From assembly GCF_009569385.1 (NCBI RefSeq), contig NZ_WBOF01000001.1, positions 1,240,001 to 1,304,000 on the forward strand: a stretch of 64,000 bases of DNA, given 5' to 3'. The notes beneath the pieces were generated by a model that was not told where the DNA came from, did not search any database, and was given only the letters and a program-made list of their open reading frames with translations. The stretch is from Streptomyces kaniharaensis (GTDB taxonomy: Bacteria; Actinomycetota; Actinomycetes; Streptomycetales; Streptomycetaceae). Of the stretch, positions 53,405 through 64,000 are shown piece after piece. The stretch's first letter is position 1. Each line of letters starts with the position of its first letter. Both the position numbers and the translations under genes were made by a program.

Positions 53405-54184
53405 CTACTTCTCGGACTTCTCCGGCTTCTTCTCCGCCTGGTGCACGGTCCCGTCCGGGTTGCTGCCGCGGAAGGAGAGCAGCACGACGAGGATCCCGCC
53501 GCAGACGATCGCCGAGTCGGCGAGGTTGAACACCGCGAAGTGCTGGACGGAGATGAAGTCCACCACGTGCCCGCGGAAGACACCCGGCGCGCGGAACAGC
53601 CGGTCGGTGAGGTTGCCCAGCGCTCCGCCGAGCAGCAGTCCGAGCGCGATCGCCCAGGGCAGGCTGTACAGGCGGCGGGCGATGCGCCAGATCACCACGA
53701 TGACGGCCGCGGCGATCATGGTGAAGACGACGGTGAGCGCCTGACCCATGCCGAAGGCGGCGCCGGAGTTGCGGATCACCTGGAGCGTGACGACGTCGCC
53801 GATCACCTTGATCGCCGCGTGGTTCTCCAGCCGGGCGACGACCAGCAGCTTGCTGCCGAGGTCGATCAGGAACGCGAGCACGGCGACGACCAGCAGAACG
53901 CCGATCCGCCGCGGACCCTTGGGCCGCTCCGCCGCCGTCGCGCCAGTCACGGGAGCCGCCTCGGCTGGCTCGGCCACGGCCACCTCCACGGCATCGGCGG
54001 GGGTCGGGACGGCGTCGTCCCGGGTCTGGGGGGAACCTTGCGTACTGATGATCCGCTCCGCTGCCGATGGAACTCCCCCGGCCGGAGGTGGGGGAGGGTG
54101 GTGGGCCGATGACGTCCCGGACGCGTCCGTTGCGGACGTTCCTGGTGACGTTCGGGCGACGTTACGGGGTCGAGCGTACGGCAA
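53405..54184 (-). CDS. lspA: Lipoprotein signal peptidase (signal peptidase II)
   Basis: LspA cleaves signal peptides of diacylated prolipoproteins made by Lgt. Four membrane segments are visible; the catalytic aspartates are in GNLTDRLF and [13 protein letters not shown], and [11 protein letters not shown] is conserved. The start is unclear. The homologous N-terminus should begin near AAERIIST, but no ATG, GTG or TTG lies there; the frame runs on to a TTG at 54184 (GGGGGG upstream) through a palindromic repeat, giving 259 residues, longer than usual. A GTG near 53980 would give a shorter protein without a ribosome site. Confidence 0.85.
   Translation of the reverse strand: MPYARPRNVARTSPGTSATDASGTSSAHHPPPPPAGGVPSAAERIISTQGSPQTRDDAVPTPADAVEVAVAEPAEAAPVTGATAAERPKGPRRIGVLLVVAVLAFLIDLGSKLLVVARLENHAAIKVIGDVVTLQVIRNSGAAFGMGQALTVVFTMIAAAVIVVIWRIARRLYSLPWAIALGLLLGGALGNLTDRLFRAPGVFRGHVVDFISVQHFAVFNLADSAIVCGGILVVLLSFRGSNPDGTVHQAEKKPEKSEK
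54073..54096. repeat. G/C palindrome inside the lspA 5' region
   Basis: ctccccc (54073-54079) pairs with gggggag (54090-54096) around an inner ggccgga. It belongs to the same streptomycete repeat type as the element before gltB. Read on the minus strand it falls 5' of the conserved AERII start of lspA, so it may have displaced the original start codon. Confidence 0.55.
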
Positions 54185-54217
54185 GCCCGACCCCCCGCGT
54201 CGCGTCGGTCGGCCGGT

Positions 54218-54766
54218 TCAGCGGCGTTCCTGCTTGGCCTTGCACTGCACGCAGAGCGTGGCCCGCGGGAAGGCCTGCATCCGGGCCTTGCCGATGGCCT
54301 GCCCGCAGGACTCGCAGACGCCGAAGCCGACGCCTTCCAGCCTGGCCAGGGCGTGCTCGGTCTGGGCGAGGCTGTCGCGCGCGTTGTTGGCGAGGGCCAG
54401 CTCGCTCTCCCGCGAGATGTTCTTCGTACCGGCGTCCACCTGGTCGTCGCCGGCTCCGTCGTTGGAGTCACGCATCAGCCCGGAGATGGCGGCCTCGGCG
54501 GCACCGATCTCGTTCTGCAGCCGCTCCAGGTCGCGGATCAGCTCGGTGTGCAGCTCGTGGACCTCCTCGGAGGTCCAGGGCTCCTCGCCGGGACGGACCG
54601 GCAGCGTGGCCGGGTCCACGGATTCGGCTCCGAGCGGCACGGTGACGGTGTCGATGCTGGTGTTCTGCCGTGCGGTAGTGGTCACGGTCCCCTCCCCTGG
54701 ATCGGCCGCCACGGCCTTGCGTGCCCGCTTCGTGGCGGTGCCCACGCCGGTTGCCTTATCAGCCAT
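54218..54766 (-). CDS. DksA/TraR-family zinc-finger protein
   Basis: A 182-residue protein. The N-terminal half is basic and disordered-looking (DKATGVGTATKRARKA), the middle is a coiled coil (EEVHELHTELIRDLERLQNEI), and the end is a C4 zinc finger, CESCGQAIGKARM then CVQCKAKQERR. DksA/TraR proteins act on RNA polymerase through the secondary channel. The acidic DxxDxA tip of E. coli DksA is not evident, so its effect is uncertain. ATG 54766 is chosen; a longer frame starts at 54844. Confidence 0.87.
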   Translation of the reverse strand: MADKATGVGTATKRARKAVAADPGEGTVTTTARQNTSIDTVTVPLGAESVDPATLPVRPGEEPWTSEEVHELHTELIRDLERLQNEIGAAEAAISGLMRDSNDGAGDDQVDAGTKNISRESELALANNARDSLAQTEHALARLEGVGFGVCESCGQAIGKARMQAFPRATLCVQCKAKQERR

Positions 54767-54931
54767 GGCTTCGACCCCATCTACGAACGAATCGAGCCGC
54801 CGGTTCCCGGCGGCCTCCAGTGCCGGAACGATAATCCCGATCAAAACCGGTCACAACATGACATACCGGCACCCCAGCATGATCCCACCCAGGCAGCCGC
54901 CCCAACCGCCCCGGCCCCACGCCGACCAGAT

Positions 54932-54959
54932 TTGTGCCCAGAACACCCCCGCCTAATCA
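54932..54959 (+). promoter_or_regulatory. Predicted ileS promoter
   Basis: TTGTGC (54932-54937) and TAATCA (54954-54959) are 16 nt apart, placing the transcription start near 54966, just before the T-box leader. Confidence 0.45.
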
Positions 54960-54983
54960 CCCCCGCACACCGGGGAAAGCACC

Positions 54984-55283
54984 GCGCGGAATCGACTTGC
55001 GGCAGCCGATACACTGGGCCTGCAAGGCGCAGATGGGACGAGTACCGACGTACGCAGCCACCAGCGACCCGGGGACGGTGCGAGCCCGGGGGTGTGCGCG
55101 GCGGGAAGATCACCCCGGAGCCGCCGGAAGAACAGCCGCCCGCCTCGGCGCGGCGGCCCACTAGACCCGGCAGCAAGCCCAAACAAGAGGGCCGCAGGCA
55201 GTACCGCGGCCAAGGAGGGTGGTACCGCGGGACGGCAAGCCGTCTCGTCCCTCCGTCGGATCCCGTCCACATCCGCCGGAGGT
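54984..55283 (+). promoter_or_regulatory. T-box riboswitch controlling ileS translation
   Basis: A short Stem I is formed by GCGC (54984-54987) with GCGC (55027-55030) and CTTGC (54996-55000) with GCAAG (55022-55026); the internal loop between holds the isoleucine codon ATC at 54991-54993. The T-box AGGGTGGTACCGCGG is at 55216-55230; its TGGT matches an A discriminator base as in tRNA-Ile. Downstream CCTCC (55250-55254) can mask the Shine-Dalgarno GGAGG (55278-55282). Uncharged tRNA-Ile should free the site, the translational ultrashort-Stem-I type known for actinobacterial ileS. A second GTACCGCGG copy sits at 55201-55209. Confidence 0.92.
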
Positions 55284-55295
55284 ATGACGCCCGCG

Positions 55296-58424
<3,129 letters not shown>

Positions 58425-58436
58425 CCTGCCCGAACG

Positions 58437-58475
58437 GAACCGCCGCCACCTCCCCTCCGGAGGTGGCGGCGGTTC
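58437..58475 (+). terminator. ileS terminator
   Basis: Arms gaaccgccgccacctcc (58437-58453) and ggaggtggcggcggttc (58459-58475) pair perfectly over 17 bp, followed by TGTTT. Confidence 0.9.
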
Positions 58476-58592
58476 TGTTTCACGCCCCCCGCCCGACCCC
58501 CGCGCCCGCAGGGGCGCGAGGACGCGCGCGCCGCGGACTCCCCTTCCCACCCCAAGCGCCCTCCCCACATCCGGCTCCCCATCCGCGCACAC

Positions 58593-58639
58593 AAAAAAGG
58601 CGCCCCCTCCCCGACCCGAAGGTCGGAAAGGGGACGCCT
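58593..58639 (-). terminator. divIVA rho-independent terminator
   Basis: On the minus strand an AGGCG...CGCCT stem with an inner CCGACC/GGTCGG and TTCG loop is followed by a run of six T residues (plus 58593-58598 aaaaaa). It is the most classical intrinsic terminator in the window. Confidence 0.9.
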
Positions 58640-58659
58640 CGAAAGGCCCTGCTACAACC

Positions 58660-59997
58660 TCAGTTGTCGCCGTCCTCGTCGATCAGGAAGCCCCGCATCG
58701 GCGCCGGAGCCTGCTGCATCGGCTGCGGCGGCTGCGGCCGGACGGCCGCCATCGGCTGGGTCATCCCGGCCGGCTGCATCTGCGGCGCCCCGGTGTTGCC
58801 ACCGTTCGACTGCCCGCCGAAGCTCGGCGCCGGCGAGTTACCGCCGAAGGAGGTCTGTCCGCCGAAGGACGGCGAGCTACCGCCGAAGGCCGGCTGGTTC
58901 CCACCGAAGCTCGGCCCGCTGCTCATCGGGCTCGCGGCCGGAGCCATCGACGAGGCGGCCGGCGGCAGCGACGCGGTGGCGGGGATCCGCGGCGGGGCGA
59001 GCGAGTCGTCGGCCTGCGACTCCAGCTGACGGAGCTGGGTCTCCAGGTACGACTTCAGGCGCGTGCGGTACTCGCGCTCGAACGCCCGCAGGTCCTCGAC
59101 CTTGCGCTCCAGCGTGGCCCGCGCGGACTCCAGCGAGCCCATCGCGACCCGGTGCTTCTCCTGCGCGTCCCGCTCCAGGGCGTCCGCCTTGGCCCGGGCG
59201 TCGCGCTCCAGGCCCTCGGCCCGGCTGCGCGCCTCGCCGACGATCTTGTTGGCCTCGGAGCGGGCCTCGGAGATCGCCTGATCGGCGGTCTGCTGGGCGA
59301 GCGCCAGCACGCGGGCGGCACTGTCGCCGCCGGGGCCCTGCTGCTGCATCGGGCCGCCGAGCGGGCCGCCCATCTGCTGCGGGCCGCCCATGGGGCCGCC
59401 CATCGGCTGCATCTGCTGCTGGCCCATGCCCTGGCCCATGCCCTGGCCCATCGGGTTGCCCATCTGCTGCGGGCCACCGGGGCCGCCCATCGGCTGCATC
59501 ATCTGACCGCCCATCGGCTGGACCAGCTGCTGCTGGCCGCCCATGGTCTGGTTCATCTGCTGCTGCGGGCCGCCCATCTGCTGCGGACCACCGGGGCCGG
59601 CGGGGAGCTGCGGGGCGCCGGAGGGCAGGCCGAGGGGCTGGTTGCCCATCTGCTGCTGCGGGCCCGGACCCATCTGCTGGGGACCACCGGGGCCCATCTG
59701 CTGCGGGCCGCCCGGACCCTGCTGGCCGGGGACCGGCGGACCGGATATGGCGGCCGGGACGGGAGCACCGGGACGCGCGTCCTGCGGCGGTTCCTTCCGC
59801 AGGTTGGCCTGGTTCTGCGCGGCGGCACGAGTCGCGGCGGCCAGCTTGGCGCGCAGGTCCTCGTTCTCGCGAAGCAGACGGGTCAGCTCCGCCTCGACCT
59901 CGTCGAGGAAGGCATCGACCTCGTCCTCGTCATAGCCTTCGCGCAGGCGGACGGTCGTGAACTGCTTGTTCCGCACGTCCTCGGGGGTCAATGGCAT
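58660..59997 (-). CDS. divIVA: Polar growth coiled-coil protein DivIVA (Wag31)
   Basis: DivIVA marks hyphal tips and directs polar cell-wall growth. The 445-residue protein has the membrane-binding start PLTPEDVRNKQFTTVRLREG, first coiled coil (DEDEVDAFLDEVEAELTRLL), a long low-complexity linker of Gly-Pro-Gln-Gln-Met units, the second coiled coil (about residues 225-335), and a Gly/Ser/Asn-rich tail with FGG repeats ending FLIDEDGDN. The linker is longer than in mycobacteria, as in other streptomycetes. Confidence 0.94.
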   Translation of the reverse strand: MPLTPEDVRNKQFTTVRLREGYDEDEVDAFLDEVEAELTRLLRENEDLRAKLAAATRAAAQNQANLRKEPPQDARPGAPVPAAISGPPVPGQQGPGGPQQMGPGGPQQMGPGPQQQMGNQPLGLPSGAPQLPAGPGGPQQMGGPQQQMNQTMGGQQQLVQPMGGQMMQPMGGPGGPQQMGNPMGQGMGQGMGQQQMQPMGGPMGGPQQMGGPLGGPMQQQGPGGDSAARVLALAQQTADQAISEARSEANKIVGEARSRAEGLERDARAKADALERDAQEKHRVAMGSLESARATLERKVEDLRAFEREYRTRLKSYLETQLRQLESQADDSLAPPRIPATASLPPAASSMAPAASPMSSGPSFGGNQPAFGGSSPSFGGQTSFGGNSPAPSFGGQSNGGNTGAPQMQPAGMTQPMAAVRPQPPQPMQQAPAPMRGFLIDEDGDN

Positions 59998-60056
59998 CTC
60001 TTCACCTCAACGTGATCGTCGGCACACCGGCATCCTGTCGCATCGCTCACCTACGA

Positions 60057-60338
60057 CTAGGGCCGCACAAGCGAGATCAGGACATACACAATGATCATCA
60101 GTACGAAGAACGACAGGTCGAGCGCCACGCCCCCGAGACGCAACGGCGGGATGAACCGCCGAAGAAGCTTGAGCGGCGGATCCGTGACAGTGTACGTGGC
60201 CTCCAGGACCAGGACCATGGCCCTGCCGGGCCGCCACGAACGCGCGAACTGGAAGACCCAGTCCATCACCAGCCGCACAAGCAGGAACACCAGGAAGACG
60301 GTCAGGGCGTAATAGGCCACCGCCCACACGATCTCCAT
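60057..60338 (-). CDS. YggT-family membrane protein
   Basis: A 93-residue protein with two membrane segments (VWAVAYYALTVFLVFLLVRL and LDLSFFVLMIIVYVLISLV) and the family stretch ATYTVTDPPLKLLRRFIPPL between them. YggT proteins near sepF and divIVA are linked to division or osmotic tolerance in other bacteria. Order sepF-yggT-divIVA is conserved in actinobacteria. Confidence 0.9.
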   Translation of the reverse strand: MEIVWAVAYYALTVFLVFLLVRLVMDWVFQFARSWRPGRAMVLVLEATYTVTDPPLKLLRRFIPPLRLGGVALDLSFFVLMIIVYVLISLVRP

Positions 60339-60427
60339 CGCCCTTCCTCCCCGGTCCCGGGCCCTGGGGCCCGCCGCCTGTCGCTAACCCACTGTTGATC
60401 AGATCCACACGTAAAGTCGTGGCCGGG

Positions 60428-61030
60428 TCAGCTCTGGTTGAAGAACCCACCCTCGGCGATCCGAGCCTTGTCCTCCGCCGTGACATCGACGTTAGCAGGC
60501 GACAGCAGGAACACCTTCTGTGTCACGCGCTCGATACTGCCGTGCAGACCGAAGACGAGTCCAGCGGCGAAGTCTACGAGTCGCTTGGCATCAGTGTCGT
60601 CCATCTCGGTCAGATTCATGATCACCGGGGTACCGCCACGGAACTGTTCCCCGATGGTACGGGCCTCGTTGTAGGTGCGAGGGTGCAGCGTGGTGATGCG
60701 GTAGGGCTCTCGTTCGTTCACTACCTTGGGCATGATCACCGGTGCGCTCTTCTCCAGGTTGTGGCGGCGTTCGGGTGTGATGGACGACACTGGGGCCATC
60801 CTCGGGGTCTCCTGCCGGATCGGGACCGCGGCCGGCACCGGCTGCGGGGTGATCGAGGAGACCGGGGCAGGTGCCGCGGCCGGCCGGGGAATGTCCTCCG
60901 TCCGCGCCCCCGTTCGAATCGGCTCGGGGTCCGCGTCGTAGTCGTCGTCGGGGTCGTACCCCTGGCCGTCGTACGTCTCGTCCTCCACGAGGCCGAGGTA
61001 GACCGCCATCTTGCGCATTGCGCCGGCCAT
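60428..61030 (-). CDS. sepF: Cell division protein SepF
   Basis: SepF links FtsZ to the membrane at the septum. The 200-residue protein has the amphipathic N-terminal anchor [16 protein letters not shown], a Pro/Ala-rich acidic linker (about residues 20-90) with a repeated VSSIT-P motif, and the C-terminal SepF domain ([20 protein letters not shown] and [17 protein letters not shown]). The ATG at 61030 follows GGAG. It is the third copy-type gene beside ftsZ in the usual order. Confidence 0.93.
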   Translation of the reverse strand: MAGAMRKMAVYLGLVEDETYDGQGYDPDDDYDADPEPIRTGARTEDIPRPAAAPAPVSSITPQPVPAAVPIRQETPRMAPVSSITPERRHNLEKSAPVIMPKVVNEREPYRITTLHPRTYNEARTIGEQFRGGTPVIMNLTEMDDTDAKRLVDFAAGLVFGLHGSIERVTQKVFLLSPANVDVTAEDKARIAEGGFFNQS

Positions 61031-61247
61031 GCTCCTGTCTCCTCCGCTCGGTGGTTCGGCGGCCAGGGCCACTAGCCCTGCCTGCGGATCCGCGGCGGTC
61101 TGCCCACGACAGCCCGTCAGATCGACGGATGGTCAGATTTCGTGGGGTGGGGCCGCAGAGCTGCGATCCACGGTTCACCAGCGCTTCGAAAAGCTGCTAG
61201 TTTCTGTCCTGTTTTGTCCTGCAGTCTGATCTACTTACCCGGTGACG

Positions 61248-62036
61248 TTACCTGAGGGGTGACCTCACTCCGAGTACCGCCGTTCCGACGCGCACATGTG
61301 TCGCACCGGCGGCAATGGCCTGCTCAAGGTCGCCGCTCATGCCTGCGGAGACCATGGTGGCAGCAGGATGGGCCGTCCGTACTGCGGTTGCGATTTCCGC
61401 CAGCCGATCGAAGGCCCGGGCCGGGTCGCCGGCGAGCGGACCGGACAGCGGGGCGACGGTCATCACGCCGTCCAGCCGCAGCCCCGGCGCGCCGGCGATG
61501 GCGTCGGCCAGCTCCGCGACGTCCACCGGGGCGACCCCGGCCCGGTGCTCGCCCTCCCCGTGCTCCTTGTCCAGCGCGACCTGCACCAGGCAGCCCAGCT
61601 CCGGCCGCTCGGACTTGAGCACCGCCGCGGAGAGCGACTCGACCAGCCGCAGCCGGTCCACCGAGTGCACGTGGTTCGCGTACTGGACGACCGAGCGGAC
61701 CTTGTTGGTCTGCAGCTGCCCGACGAAGTGCCAGTCGAGCGGAAGGTTTCTGCACCGCTCCGCCTTGGGCGCGGCGTCCTGGTCGCGGTTCTCCGCGACG
61801 TCCGTCACGCCCAGCGCGGCCAGCAGCGCGGTGTCCTCGGCCGGATAGGTCTTGGTGACGACGACCAGGGTGACCTCGTTCCGGGCCCGCCCGGCGGCCG
61901 CGCAGGCGTCGACGATCCGGCGCTCGACCACGTCGAGGTTGGTGCCCAGCTCCTCGAACCGGGCCCGCTGGCCCTCCGTCAGCCCCGCGAAGAACTCCGG
62001 GCTCCCCGGGAACGGTCCGTAGATGTCGTTCGTCAT
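61248..62036 (-). CDS. yggS: YggS/PLPBP-family pyridoxal phosphate homeostasis protein
   Basis: A 262-residue PLP carrier. The PLP Lys is in VTLVVVTKTYPAEDTALL, and LDWHFVGQLQTNKVRSVVQ, SVDRLRLVESL and VRVGTAVLG are typical. Keeps vitamin B6 and amino acid pools balanced. The start overlaps the pgeF stop by 1 nt (TGATG), so the two are coupled. It is 217 nt upstream of sepF; that gap contains a CAGGACA direct repeat but no clear promoter. Confidence 0.93.
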   Translation of the reverse strand: MTNDIYGPFPGSPEFFAGLTEGQRARFEELGTNLDVVERRIVDACAAAGRARNEVTLVVVTKTYPAEDTALLAALGVTDVAENRDQDAAPKAERCRNLPLDWHFVGQLQTNKVRSVVQYANHVHSVDRLRLVESLSAAVLKSERPELGCLVQVALDKEHGEGEHRAGVAPVDVAELADAIAGAPGLRLDGVMTVAPLSGPLAGDPARAFDRLAEIATAVRTAHPAATMVSAGMSGDLEQAIAAGATHVRVGTAVLGVRSPLR

Positions 62037-62767
62037 CAGTGATCAGAGCCCAACCAGACGTAGCTCGCGAGCCGGCCCGTGCGCTGCTCGCGGCGATAGG
62101 AGTAGTGATCGGCGGATTCGAGGGTGCAGACCGGTGATCGCATCACCTCGGTGACACCCGCCGCGGCCAGCTGGGCCGCCACTCCCTCCGGCACGTCCAG
62201 GGCCGGCGTCCCCCACGAGGTCTCGGCGAAGGCGGCGGGCACCGCCGAGGCGACCTCGGCGCGCAGTCCGGCCGGCACCTCGTAGCAGCGGCCGCACACC
62301 GCGGGGCCGGTGGCGGCGACGATCCGGCCGGGCTCTGCGCCCAGCTCGGCCATCGCCCGGACCACCGCGGGCACCACTCCGGCCGCGAGCCCGGGCCGGC
62401 CCGCGTGGGCCGCACCCACCACGCCCGCCACCGGGTCCGCCAGCAGCACCGGGGTGCAGTCGGCGGTCAGCACCGCGAGCGCGAGCGGCCGGCCGGTGAC
62501 CACCGCATCCACGGTCGGGGCCTCCCCCAGCGGCTGGCGCTCCGTCACCACGGCGACGTCGGCGCCGTGCACCTGGTTCATCCAGACCACGTCGGCCGGG
62601 TCCAGCCCGAGCTCACGGGCGGCGATCGCCCGGTTCTCCCGGACCGCCTCCGGGTCGTCCCCCACCGCGCCGCCGAGGTTGAGCTCCCCGTACGGCGAAG
62701 TGCTCACCCCGCCCCACCGGTCGGTGAAGGCGAAGTGAGCACCATCGCGTACCGCGTGATCGATCAC
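62036..62767 (-). CDS. pgeF: Peptidoglycan editing factor PgeF (YlmD/YfiH family)
   Basis: A 243-residue protein of the YlmD/YfiH (PgeF) family, metal-dependent enzymes that correct wrong cell-wall precursors or act as laccase-like oxidases. Family residues are visible: [26 protein letters not shown] with Cys and the His in [16 protein letters not shown]. Starts with GTG overlapping the ftsZ stop by 4 nt. Confidence 0.92.
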   Translation of the reverse strand: MIDHAVRDGAHFAFTDRWGGVSTSPYGELNLGGAVGDDPEAVRENRAIAARELGLDPADVVWMNQVHGADVAVVTERQPLGEAPTVDAVVTGRPLALAVLTADCTPVLLADPVAGVVGAAHAGRPGLAAGVVPAVVRAMAELGAEPGRIVAATGPAVCGRCYEVPAGLRAEVASAVPAAFAETSWGTPALDVPEGVAAQLAAAGVTEVMRSPVCTLESADHYSYRREQRTGRLASYVWLGSDH

Positions 62768-63990
62768 TTAAGGAAGTCCGGGACGTCGAGCTCCTCGGCC
62801 GGGCTCTCCACGAACGGCTGCCGGGCCGGCTGCACCTGCGGCGGCACCGGGGCGGTGGTCGTGGTGGCCGGGGTGTCGGCCGAGCGCGCCGGCGCGGCGG
62901 AGGTCTCGCCCTCCGAGCGGGACGTCACCGAGCCGATGCTCCCGTACGACGACCGGGAGGCCGGGCGCTCCGGGGCGGCCGACGACGTGGCCGGGGTGGC
63001 GGGGGTGGACTTGACCACCGGCTCACGGACGATGGCCGGCGGCTGGCCGCCGTCGAAGCCGGCCGCGATGACGGTGACCCGCACCTCGTCGCCGAGCGCG
63101 TCGTCGATGACCGCACCGAAGATGATGTTGGCCTCGGGGTGCGCGGCCTCGCTGACCAGCTGCGCGGACTCGTTGATCTCGAACAGGCCGAGGTCGGAGC
63201 CGCCGGAGATGGAGAGCAGCACACCGCGGGCGCCGTCGATCGAGGCCTCCAGCAGCGGCGAGGAGATCGCCATCACGGCGGCGGCCTTGGCGCGGTCCTC
63301 GCCGCGGGCCGAGCCGATGCCCATGAGCGCGGAGCCGGCGTCCGACATGACGGACTTGACGTCGGCGAAGTCCAGGTTGATCAGACCCGGGGTGGTGATC
63401 AGGTCGGTGATGCCCTGGACACCGGAGAGCAGGACCTGGTCGGCCGAGCGGAACGCGTCCAGCACGCTGACCTGGCGGTCCGAGATGGACAGCAGCCGGT
63501 CGTTGGGGATCACGATGAGGGTGTCGACCTCTTCGCGCAGGCTCGCGATGCCGTCCTCGGCCTGGTTGGCACGGCGCCGGCCCTCGAAGGTGAAGGGGCG
63601 GGTGACCACGCCGATGGTCAGTGCGCCGAGCGAGCGGGCGATGTTGGCGACGACGGGCGCGCCGCCCGTGCCCGTGCCACCCCCCTCGCCCGCGGTGACG
63701 AAGACCATGTCGGCCCCCTTGAGGACCTCCTCGATCTCCTCGCGGTGGTCCTCGGCGGCCTTGCGGCCGACCTCGGGGTTGGCTCCGGCGCCGAGGCCCC
63801 GGGTGAGTTCACGGCCCACATCGAGCTTGACGTCGGCGTCGCTCATGAGGAGGGCCTGCGCATCGGTGTTGATCGCGATGAACTCGACGCCCTTGAGACC
63901 GACCTCGATCATCCGGTTGATGGCGTTGACACCACCGCCGCCGATACCGACGACCTTGATGACTGCGAGGTAGTTCTGCGGTGCTGCCAC
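62764..63990 (-). CDS. ftsZ: Cell division protein FtsZ
   Basis: FtsZ is the tubulin-like GTPase that forms the division ring. The 408-residue protein has the start [19 protein letters not shown], the GTP-binding loop [17 protein letters not shown], the T7 synergy loop [15 protein letters not shown], and the conserved C-terminal tail LDVPDFLK that binds SepF. The GTG start is at 63990, ten bases from the window end, so its promoter is outside. Confidence 0.96.
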   Translation of the reverse strand: MAAPQNYLAVIKVVGIGGGGVNAINRMIEVGLKGVEFIAINTDAQALLMSDADVKLDVGRELTRGLGAGANPEVGRKAAEDHREEIEEVLKGADMVFVTAGEGGGTGTGGAPVVANIARSLGALTIGVVTRPFTFEGRRRANQAEDGIASLREEVDTLIVIPNDRLLSISDRQVSVLDAFRSADQVLLSGVQGITDLITTPGLINLDFADVKSVMSDAGSALMGIGSARGEDRAKAAAVMAISSPLLEASIDGARGVLLSISGGSDLGLFEINESAQLVSEAAHPEANIIFGAVIDDALGDEVRVTVIAAGFDGGQPPAIVREPVVKSTPATPATSSAAPERPASRSSYGSIGSVTSRSEGETSAAPARSADTPATTTTAPVPPQVQPARQPFVESPAEELDVPDFLK

Positions 63991-64000
63991 GTCGAAGGCC

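Overview
The window is very GC-rich actinobacterial chromosome. Gene order and content point to Streptomycetaceae (Streptomyces or Kitasatospora): gltB, lgt, the trpCMBA genes, trpE, a his operon with the dual-function priA, dnaE, then rluD-lspA-dksA-ileS and the distal end of the division cluster (divIVA-yggT-sepF-yggS-pgeF-ftsZ). I see no tRNA, rRNA, insertion sequence, CRISPR array or replication origin.

Layout. 1-6.0 kb (minus strand): 5' part of gltB, a VIT-type metal transporter, and lgt. 6.2-15.8 kb (minus): a DsbA-like protein and a MauE-like membrane protein, then trpA, trpB, trpM, trpC, three small membrane proteins, a Uma2-like gene, trpE and hisI. 16-18.2 kb (plus): a Pro/Thr-rich anchored protein, a TIGR03085-type protein and a two-domain VOC protein. 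18.2-24.1 kb (minus): hisD-hisC-hisB-small membrane ORF-hisH-priA-ridA-hisF, mostly joined by 4-nt GTGA overlaps. No trpF is present; PriA is expected to supply that step for both pathways. 24.2-34.4 kb: a repeat-rich membrane protein, a LON-domain protein and a YbaK-type deacylase (plus), an ABC exporter, a NYN protein, asd and a DapA-family gene (minus), and a divergent LysR gene. 34.4-39.2 kb (minus): dnaE and a HEAT-like protein.

39.3-47.3 kb is an accessory island of less extreme base composition. It holds a truncated DUF5753 regulator with its DUF397 partner, a patatin/TetR divergon, GNAT and VOC genes, and the most interesting locus of the window. There an XRE-TPR regulator coupled to a GNAT gene diverges from a 52-residue peptide gene, which is followed, after a perfect 13-bp hairpin, by an asparagine-synthetase-fold enzyme lacking the glutaminase cysteine. 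This looks like a compact ribosomal-peptide (RiPP) locus of lasso-cyclase type, but no leader peptidase or recognition-element protein is beside it.

47.4-54.8 kb (minus): a dienelactone-hydrolase-like protein, an ABC permease coupled to a one-polypeptide fusion of an exported alpha/beta hydrolase with an ABC ATPase, a GNAT gene, rluD, lspA and a DksA/TraR protein. 54.9-58.4 kb (plus): ileS behind a translational T-box riboswitch with an AUC specifier. 58.6-64 kb (minus): divIVA, yggT, sepF, yggS, pgeF and ftsZ, which act in polar growth and septation.

Regulation visible in sequence includes the T-box, many long perfect-stem terminators, several promoters whose -10 box lies about 6-7 nt before the start codon (predicted leaderless mRNAs), and short G/C palindromes sitting by the starts of gltB, lspA and the peptide gene.
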